Positions 56,306-64,000 of a stretch of DNA of 64,000 bases are shown here, piece after piece. The notes beneath the pieces were generated by a model. That model was not told the origin of the DNA. It saw only the letters and a list, made by a program, of their open reading frames with translations, and ran no database searches. Source of the DNA: Hysterangium stoloniferum (taxonomy: Eukaryota > Basidiomycota > Agaricomycetes > Hysterangiales > Hysterangiaceae); assembly GCA_015178975.1 (NCBI GenBank), contig WHVD01000072.1, positions 310,001 through 374,000 on the forward strand. Direction: 5' to 3'. Within the stretch, counting starts at the first letter, position 1. Every line of letters begins with the position of its first letter. The translations under genes and the position numbers were made by a program.

Positions 56306-58612
56306 GCGAGGAAGTGCGGCTTGACTATCCATTCCTACTCTGCGCTTTCTCTTATATATAGTTACGAGCATGGCGTGGTGGCAGAGGTAGGTAATAGTAA
56401 GAAATGAAAGATAGAGGTCGGACCCCTAATACCAGATCGGGGGTCTGTGCTATCGCCTCACAGCCCAGTGCCAAAGTGATCTATGATCTTCAAACTCAGA
56501 AAACCTTTCTATATGGAGGCGAGTTATGGCTCGATCATGTACTTGATGATCTGAGCTACTTTTGCGGAATTAACTATCATATATCAAGATTGAAAGTTTG
56601 CCATCCTGCTGTATGATGCAAGAAACGAAAGAGAACTCACCATAACGGCGGCGTCAAGGCGTGGATCACGAAGGTATTATCACTATTGTAATCCGGTGCA
56701 AGGCCACCAAAAGACCCACAATTGGCATTTTCACTGGCGTTAACGTAACCCGCGCAATTTGACTGGTTGCTGGACACCGCATTGCTATGCGGCTTCTAAA
56801 CATTTTTCAGAAGAATCCCACCAAATGAGTTCTAGAATAGTTTGTTTAAACTCTTCCTCGATAGACCACAGCGTTTCGAAGCGGGCACCGGAATATCGCT
56901 GTGTAATGCAGGCACTCCTTACACTGCACTAATTGAAGACTTTCTCACTGCTTTTAAGGTCAGGTGGGCTTGCGTCTACGGCCCGCATTCCATAGAATGG
57001 GGCATACAGATACTTACTATCTCATCAGCTATATTGGTTCTCTGGCTGATAGGCGACAAGTTCATTTACCAAAAAAATATATTATATTCTGCAGAGCTCA
57101 TCTGCAGTCATTGCCCAACGATTGATGATATTTTGTTGATATATCAGTAAAACACGGTGCTCAAAACTCGAACGAGGAATTGGATAAACCTTAGTTAACG
57201 TGCTTCTCACCGGGTTGTTCCCGCCAGAGACACTTCTGTAGATAGTTATTCATTCTTCATGTAAACCGCTAAAAATTTTAGGTGCAGACGCCCCTTGCAC
57301 TTTTGACAAATATATATATAATATTACAGTGCAAAGTCCTGCGTAATTCGAAACTAGTCCGTAGAATTTAGTGTAGCGAGCGATCAGATAAGAATAAAAT
57401 CGTCAAGACAGGAAGCCAAATATAGCAAACCAAGTATGAACTTTTTCCACAGAAAGGATAAGCCCTTTTTCAATTGTCTTTGGGACTACCATGTGAAAAA
57501 GGATCCCATGTGGAAGGGATAGAAACAATTCACCGGACCTCGCAATTACCAATCGGAGGTGAGTTGCCAACGGAGGGCCAGAAATCCTGGCTAGATCAGG
57601 GTGATCGGAAAATAACTCTCGGTGCCTGATGGTTGCAAAGAATACGCGCGAAGATCAGCTGTTGTAGTGATGATCTGTATCGGGGCCAATCTTTTCTTCT
57701 GAGCAACTTTGAAAGAGTGAGAGGGCGGAGTGTAGTCGCATGATGATTGGCCCCGCTCGACAAATAAGATATTAATGCCCTGACGAATAACAGAGCCTCA
57801 AGCCACCACAGATGAGCGCTACACGAGATGTAATCAGAAAGTATGCTTTAATTCACGAAAAGGCTATTGTACTTGCCTTGAAGCGACCAAGAAGGACAGC
57901 ACAGTGCCTCGGGTCTACGTATAATGAACAATCGGATTATTAAAATAAATAAAGTATCTTTATTTTCATTATGAAATAGCTGAATATCGCCATCGACTCG
58001 AAAGAGTCGCACAACGCCGTATGTTATTCGTATTTTTAAATATAATCTTATAGGTAAATTTGAAACCGTTGATCGCGTTAAACAGAAATATATTGCGTCG
58101 TGCTGGATGACGGCTACTGATATTTTATGTTCTTTTGAATTTTGAAGTATAATATTATGTGATTCAATATTTTGCAGTTTATTCTTTACATCCAGGTTTG
58201 ATTTTTAATTTGGACTAAACTTGAGGTTTTTTTCGATACTTGACACCAACGAGTCTTGATGTTATTATGTTGAGATGGAGCAGAAATTGGTTCAAAGAAG
58301 ATGGGGTTGGATAAGTTTGATGTATAAATATTGCTACAGCGTCCCAGGGTAGTAACAGAAAGAAACTGTAAAGATAGTTCTAGGAAGAAAGGGGGTAGAG
58401 TGGGGATATATATGGGTATAATAGTTGGGTTTGGGAATGTATGTTGGAACAATATCTGGGGTTATAGTGTAATATACAAATACAGCACTGGATTCTCTAT
58501 CGGAAGAGGTTTCGGATAACGAGAAATTTAACAAGCTGGACGCCGAGAAAACATAACAATATGAATCGGTGCGTTATCATGTTCATGACTGTTCCGCTGG
58601 CAACCCATGTTC
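56306..58612. other. No recognisable gene
   Basis: Short frames at 56,404-56,616 and 56,842-57,150 have no family motif. The latter contains one hydrophobic stretch (ILTISSAILVLWLI) but no start context or neighbours to support it. The rest is AT-rich. Confidence 0.45.
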
Positions 58613-59356
58613 TCAAGCTGTTTGCAAACTCCAAATGACTCCGCTACTATCTCCAGAGATCAACGAATGGAAGGCTGTGTGACCTCCAAGAAAGTCAATC
58701 ATGCGAAAGTGGTCGTCTGGAACGTATCGTGTACGAGTTGCGCGAGCCTTCTGCACTTCGGAGCCGACCCGAGTTGTATCGATAGGTATAATTTGGGCGA
58801 AATGGGCGTGCAGCGCATTCAGTAGGTCGAAGCAAGTTATAGCGTATGCCCTATTAATTGTTATGGTCGATCCAGTGCGAGAGCATAGAATTTGCAAAAA
58901 GCACGTCGACGGGTATGTCGCGGGCTCCGAAAAGGGAAATGGTTTCTGACAGTAGTTTTGAAGTGCAACTGACTTCGGATCGGAAGCCAAATTATAACAG
59001 ATAATGGTCGGGGAAGTTGTAAACACAGCGTTGGGCGTCAATTTCAGGCTTCCCCTCGAATTGACAAGGCGCTGGCGTGGCAGAGAACTTAATGAAGGGG
59101 TCATGCGGCCTGAATTAATAACGGAATTAGTGAGGAAGATGAATAGCATGCGAACAAACAGACCAGGCACTACACAACCACCCTGCGATGGGGATAACGC
59201 ATGATAATAAGTTGGCGGGGCAAAAGGAGTCGCCAACGTGCTAGCTGTAGAGGGTAACGATGACGAGAATGTCAACGAAGGGGTACTACTTGTCCTCTCG
59301 GATGCCGGTTCGGGAGTGGGGGTTTGAACGGTGGGAGAGCCAGTGTAGTAAGGCAT
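58613..59356 (-). CDS. DUF6699-like protein, copy E
   Basis: I start at the ATG giving MPYYTGSPTVQTPTPEPASE. It follows a TATAAAAA box (59,438-59,445) and matches the M-[STP]-Y-[YS] starts of copies A-D; the open frame reaches further only through a GTG. A Ser/Thr/Pro-rich N-terminal region of about 60 residues is followed by a likely 72-bp intron (59,181-59,110, CTCACTAAT branch, TTCAG) that keeps frame whether or not it is spliced. The domain then reads IICYNLASDP, FSEPATYPS, LQILCSRTGSTITINRAYAI (with TCFDLLNALHAHF after it), MIDFLGGHTAFHSL and a final VIWSLQ. These are the Y-D-L, P-A-T-x-P, I-T-V...D-L-L, D-F-L-G...F and W-x-L landmarks of DUF6699. Function unknown. It is the most complete member here. 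Confidence 0.75.
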   Translation of the reverse strand: MPYYTGSPTVQTPTPEPASERTSSTPSLTFSSSLPSTASTLATPFAPPTYYHALSPSQGGCVVPGLFVRMLFIFLTNSVINSGRMTPSLSSLPRQRLVNSRGSLKLTPNAVFTTSPTIICYNLASDPKSVALQNYCQKPFPFSEPATYPSTCFLQILCSRTGSTITINRAYAITCFDLLNALHAHFAQIIPIDTTRVGSEVQKARATRTRYVPDDHFRMIDFLGGHTAFHSLISGDSSGVIWSLQTA

Positions 59357-59437
59357 ATGATAGGAAATGGCGGGATGGCGAGCGGTGTAGTGAGTCGGGG
59401 AGGCTTCCACTTGTTTTGACCAACATGACTCGACGGG

Positions 59438-59445
59438 TTTTTATA
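59438..59445 (-). promoter_or_regulatory. TATA box of copy E
   Basis: TATAAAAA on the minus strand stands about 82 bp before the chosen ATG. Confidence 0.6.
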
Positions 59446-59449
59446 CACA

Positions 59450-60744
59450 GGCAGGGGCGGCGGCAATGAGCGGGATCCATGTGAGTCAAGCGCCGCCGCG
59501 TACTCATCGCGCCTTGCTAAAGTCGCTGCGCCTTGGGTGCGGTTGTGCAAAGTGAGGTGGATAGTGGGCTAGAGATAAGCGCATCTATCAGGTGACCATG
59601 GGATTGTAGCGGGCTCATGATAAGCGAGCGATAACAACTATCCCGTAAGGTATCCCGCCACGTAATTCAAGAAATACGCCAAATCGTGGCTTCTTTTCGT
59701 AATCGTCGGGGACACATGACCGGCGCGCTTCCCGCCCTCTGCGATAACCGAACGATCGAGCGTTTCGGGTGCCTTTGTGCACCACATATTATATTATTAA
59801 CCCCATATAGCTAGGTGTTTTAACGCCACAGTGCATGTTCCGATGTAGACCAACTTTGTAGAACTTAAGCTTTACATGAATGAAGTCGGATTGAATCCTA
59901 CGACCTCTTGCGCAACTCCATGCCAGGAATACGGCTCTATCCCGCTCTCCGTTATTATCCTCAAACTTCCCTCCAACTGACTCGAGTCATAATCATCAGA
60001 TATCCAACCTCGATGGGTTCAACTAGTGTAACCGAAAAGGCTGATACCTTTTCAATATTACTTCTCGCCGAATGACTCACATACAGGATTCTTGATTACA
60101 ACATACTCTAGTTTTGAAATAGTCCCCAGCAGTTCAGACGGACATTCTTAGACATCAATGGCGCCCAATGCAACGGCAACGCAATATTTGCTCCCTCATG
60201 ATCGAAATGCTACATCTAACTTCCAGTAGCTCACTATTCCCAGATGATTTGCTGGAACAATGGGTTGGTGATGTCATGTTAAGCGCAACTCAAGATGTCG
60301 GGTATGGTCAAGAATTGAATTTCGGTGTTAACCGTGTGCGTGCATCAAACTCTATATTTGCGCAGATCGGACAATCCATTAGCAGTAATTGGCACAGGCT
60401 ATAGGATACGGAGTTCCGTCCTTATGGCTTCATTGGTATTGTCGGGTGATCGTGATGGCTGGCAGACAATGGCACCGATAGAGCTTGAGTTCAGGATTAT
60501 TTTATTCGCGAGTTTGACCACATAATCATATTAAGAAAGAATGCGCCCATGCAGGGCTCTACAACCTTAATAGTCATGCCATTCTTCAGTAGCCTGAGAC
60601 CGTCATCTTGTATAGATATAGGTTCTGCCCTAATAGAAGAAAATAGAGTCAATAAAAAAGAAGGGAAGAAAAGTCTAGCTTTCGGTATCCTTTTATAACT
60701 TTAAATTTATAAACGCGTAGATATGAAAATCTCTTGGTAGCAGA
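59450..60744. other. No recognisable gene
   Basis: Host-like sequence upstream of copy E. The frame at 60,168-60,404 has no family signature. Confidence 0.45.
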
Positions 60745-60905
60745 TCCCAACAGCGCTGAGGTTCAAATTCTCGATCTCAGAATATTCTTTAAAATTCATA
60801 GAAAATATATAGTTTTCTCGAGAATGTTCAAAGTTTTGAAAATGCATAAAAAGGCTTATACATCTTAGAAGGAAATTATCAGGCACTTCATTGAGAATGC
60901 CCCGG
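60745..60905 (+). repeat. Dispersed repeat, third copy
   Basis: CAGCGCTGAGGTTCAAATTC and the following ATAGAAAATATATAG...GAGAATGTTC match the inverted pair at 22,336-22,845. Confidence 0.65.
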
Positions 60906-62984
60906 AAACTTTATATAATTCAACCTGGAAAGTGCCCAGAGCGGTCTTTGGAATTTATTGCATCTCCAACACATGTTCAAAAACTGAATTTTCTCAAGCA
61001 AGCATTATATTCGGCGTGAATTCACAGGATATTCCGTGATGAAGAAATTGATCCTTAGCGTTGTGCTTCACAGAAATATATAAAGCATGGGTGAAACAGA
61101 CAGGTGAGGCGAAACTACGACTTTTGCATTGATCTTCCAAAGAACCTTTGAAAAAATTATGCTAGCGTTCAACTGCGATGGTTACCGAGTTGAACCCATT
61201 TTTGTGCCCCGGTTTTCTTCCCAAGCTCGAAAAAGGGTTTTTTATTATCTTTGTTATGCAGGGACCAAATCACCTAGAGACAGGGTACGTAGTGATTCAG
61301 TCGTCTGGACCAGAGCAGCTATGCTAAGGAACGCCAGGGATATGAGACCAAGTGGCCCATGTGAATGGACAGTCGTAACATGAGGCATCTTCGAATCTTT
61401 CCGAGAAATATACGACATACTCCACAAGAGAACCCTGAGATGTCGAGAGGCACATGCACCATGGGGGGCCGAAAGTGAACGGAGGGTAGAAGCACCGAAA
61501 CACTAAGGTTCGATCGGAGTGTCAGATATACGAAACATGTGTTAACAGTACCTATTTGCTGACGACTAACATTTTCTCGGATTTATTTCAGAGCCTAAAG
61601 TATTGAATAACATCTGATAATAATAAAACCACTGCCAGGATGTTTTATACAGATTTAGAGCGATGATTCGTGTCGGACGGCAGCTAATCACAGCTTGAGC
61701 GCATTTCTGCCGTCCTGCTCCGTGACATAGAAATTCTTATACTAAGTTGAAATAAATCGAAATCAATAATTGAAAGATCCTACCAATAAATATCCTACCG
61801 TTTTCTTGAGAGTCATTGTCGCAGCGTAGAAAATTGTATAGATTGTAGCAATGCGGTGCACTTTTTTTAGCGAACACCAGGGCCACTGTGGAGCAATTAA
61901 GTTAAGAATATTATCCAGTATTATGAGCTTAACTCTAAGGAGCCAGGTTTCCACGTCTGACTGAAATGTCAGCTCAACAGGCGTTAGCGTGCGAAGTGGT
62001 TGCCGAGATGTCCAGAAACTGGGGCAAGGCTGACATTTCTCGTGACGAAGAATCGAACAGTGTTATAGAAATGTGATTGGCGGGATAAAAGGATTGTACC
62101 CCGAGGACTATGTATATTGCAGCAGCGACAAGAAAGCGCCACAAAGATGCTGTTGTTGATCGGCGCATGTTACGAAGAATCTATCACAGTCACAATGTAG
62201 GTCTATCATTGGAAACTGCAGACATCGGTTAACAGGTGCCATTAAAACGGAAATGGCCATAGATACACAAAGGAATCTTGTAAACGGACAAATCGGATGC
62301 GTAAGACCACGCAAATAAGTAATGTCTTGGATTGCTTCAAGAAAGGGTTTCCTATTCTGGAAGGTCAACCTAAAAAAGTACAAGGAAAGATGTTATGTGA
62401 CACAGAAAGGGCCAGTTAATCCAATAGGTTTCATTGGGGAGATAATTGGGGAAAGCCAGCCACGAGGAAAATGTTATTGGAACATGTATCGGAAAGTTCC
62501 AGAGAAAGATTCGATCAGATATAAGTCAAAGTGTCATAAAGTACCCTGAACTTCTATGAATAAAAAATATTTCGTGAACGTGATCAGGTGGTGGTACACA
62601 GAACTCACAGGAAAAAATGATAGAATGAACATCACATCCGACAATCGCTGAATGTCCTTGTAGAAGGGTGGAGTAGTGCAAATAGATTGTTCATCAAAGT
62701 TCTAAGTGTGTTATCTGAATCCTTAGACCAAATGAAGCGTTTCATGTCCCACGGAAATGGCCCGAGAATGAGTCTGCCAAATGTCAATGAATCTTCCTCC
62801 CACGGATGCGAGGGGTTTAAAAGTACCGATCCCTGCATTGCGAATGTATTATTTCACGTGGATAGACCGAAGTACGGATGACCCACGATGTACCGGAGAA
62901 AAATGGTGGAGCGATGGAAAGCCAGGAAGAACATGAGTCAGAGGGCATACGTTGTCGGCATTTCCTTAAGTGATTGATGTGAAT
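60906..62984. other. No recognisable gene
   Basis: Several frames of 60-90 codons exist on both strands, but none shows a known motif, TATA/ATG context or exon series. Confidence 0.45.
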
Positions 62985-63650
62985 TAATAAATAGAACGTA
63001 TACTTCCAGATAATGGAAGATGGTTAGACGGAAAAATATCACTCAGTCTACAAGCGTTAGGGACCCAGGTGCCGACACTTGCCCCTTGGGCCCAGTCTCA
63101 ACCAACATACTTTACTGGCGAAAGACAGCGCCAGATGACGTATGTGTGAATAAAGTGGAGCATACCGTGCTTCCTTGGCCATCAACAGTGTGCCTGTGTA
63201 GATAGGAGTCAGAGTATGTGTCCGTGAAACGTCATAATGCAAGGCGCACCTTACGATCTATTTAGGTGCGATATGCATTCATATAGATGAATAGAGTGTA
63301 TACTTACAGATAAAGAAAGATGATCAGGCGGCAAATTCCATCACTCAGTCTACAAGTGTTAGGGACAGGTACTAGAAAATATTTGCAATTAATATATATT
63401 AACAAACTGAATGGTGTTCCTGATATGAATATCAACTGACACATGCCCCTTGGGCCCAGTCTCAACCATCATACTTTCCTGGCGAAGGAAAACGCCAGAT
63501 GACGTATGCGTGAATAAAGTGGAGAATACCGTGCTTCCTTGGCCATCAACAGTGTGCCTGTGTGGATAGGAGTCAGGGTATGTGTCCCATGAAACGTCAT
63601 AATACAAGGCGCACCTTAGGATCGATTTTGGTGCGATATGCATGTCGTCA
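62985..63650. repeat. ~300-bp direct duplication
   Basis: TATACTTCCAGATAATGGAA (62,999) and TATACTTACAGATAAAGAAA (63,299) start two copies. Both contain CCCTTGGGCCCAGTCTCAAC, GCCAGATGACGTATG and TTGGCCATCAACAGTGTGCC. The second copy has about 75 extra bases near 63,370-63,440. Minus-strand frames over both copies share short peptide stretches but are shifted against each other. Confidence 0.85.
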
Positions 63651-64000
63651 TAGGTGGTTATTTACTAGTAATAAGTTATTAATCCTTAATATGGTGATAT
63701 CAAGGTATTTTTCACCTTGTCATGTATTTAAAAGAGTCAGGGACAAGGAACAGGCCGGAGAACTGCTCAAAACCATGCGAGGAATAATATCTGCCACTGA
63801 TGGGCTGGTTAACGCAATGATATACCAGTCCGTAACGGAAATATTTCATACGTTTAACACCACAAAAAAACACGTACTTTCATGGTCCTTAACGATGTGG
63901 ACATCGCTGTTCTTGTGAAGTGACATCATTGGAACCACCAAAACGTGCTTGTCAACAAAGCGCCCTCTGATTACACTTGACATGACAGTGACACGTTTGA
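63651..64000. other. No recognisable gene
   Basis: A plus-strand frame spans 63,562-63,918, but its first part lies in the duplication and no family motif is visible. Confidence 0.4.

Noticed and set aside
58331-58534. Overlapping short frames on both strands
   Set aside because: AT-rich sequence with no motif; chance frames.

Overview
The window looks like a transposon-dense stretch of a filamentous basidiomycete (probably agaricomycete) genome. Four things point there. Ty3/gypsy elements with a C-terminal chromodomain dominate. A Helitron helicase and a Tc1-type element are present. Predicted introns are 35-72 bp with GTAAGT-type donors and CTGAC/CTAAC-like branch sites. The few host-like genes resemble the DUF6699-type proteins that are common in agaricomycetes. 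I do not name a species.

Bases 1-21,960 are nested retroelement wreckage. At least seven LTR types occur (called LTR-1 to LTR-7 here). Element 1 (797-6590) and a second RT/RNase H piece fused to it (6591-8595) are degenerate gag-pol copies broken by solo LTRs. Element 2 (12,531-17,518) keeps integrase, chromodomain, an antisense spliced gene and a 3' LTR. A minus-strand element begins with an LTR-5 copy (18,178-21,074) that holds a solo LTR-6 and a Tc1 element, and the Tc1 element itself holds a CACTG-ended foldback MITE. Between them lie a 19-bp minisatellite and a minus-strand promoter-like block with clustered heat-shock-element motifs.

Bases 22,000-33,107 and 48,778-64,000 are host-like and gene-poor. 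The clearest structure is a ~3.7-kb unit present three times (29,388-33,107; 48,778-51,935; 51,939-55,602). Each copy carries a small two-exon minus-strand gene or pseudogene. Related genes stand at 27,017 (+), 55,738-56,249 (-) and 58,613-59,356 (-); the last has the most complete DUF6699-like domain.

Bases 33,108-48,777 split this array. They hold a minus-strand Helitron whose replication-helicase reading frame can be followed from 48,600 down to 33,394. Five insertions interrupt it: three solo LTRs with clean 5-bp target duplications, one solo LTR (itself carrying another LTR), and a complete 8.2-kb chromodomain gypsy element (36,539-44,758, duplication CTAAC). None of the transposon genes looks intact. 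Many stops and lost catalytic residues fit C-to-T or G-to-A change at former CpG sites.

The most interesting signal is a spliced gene antisense to the 3' region of two different gypsy elements. Exon sizes and intron positions are conserved, it has its own TATA box, and it encodes a coiled coil followed by a Zn2Cys6-like cysteine cluster.
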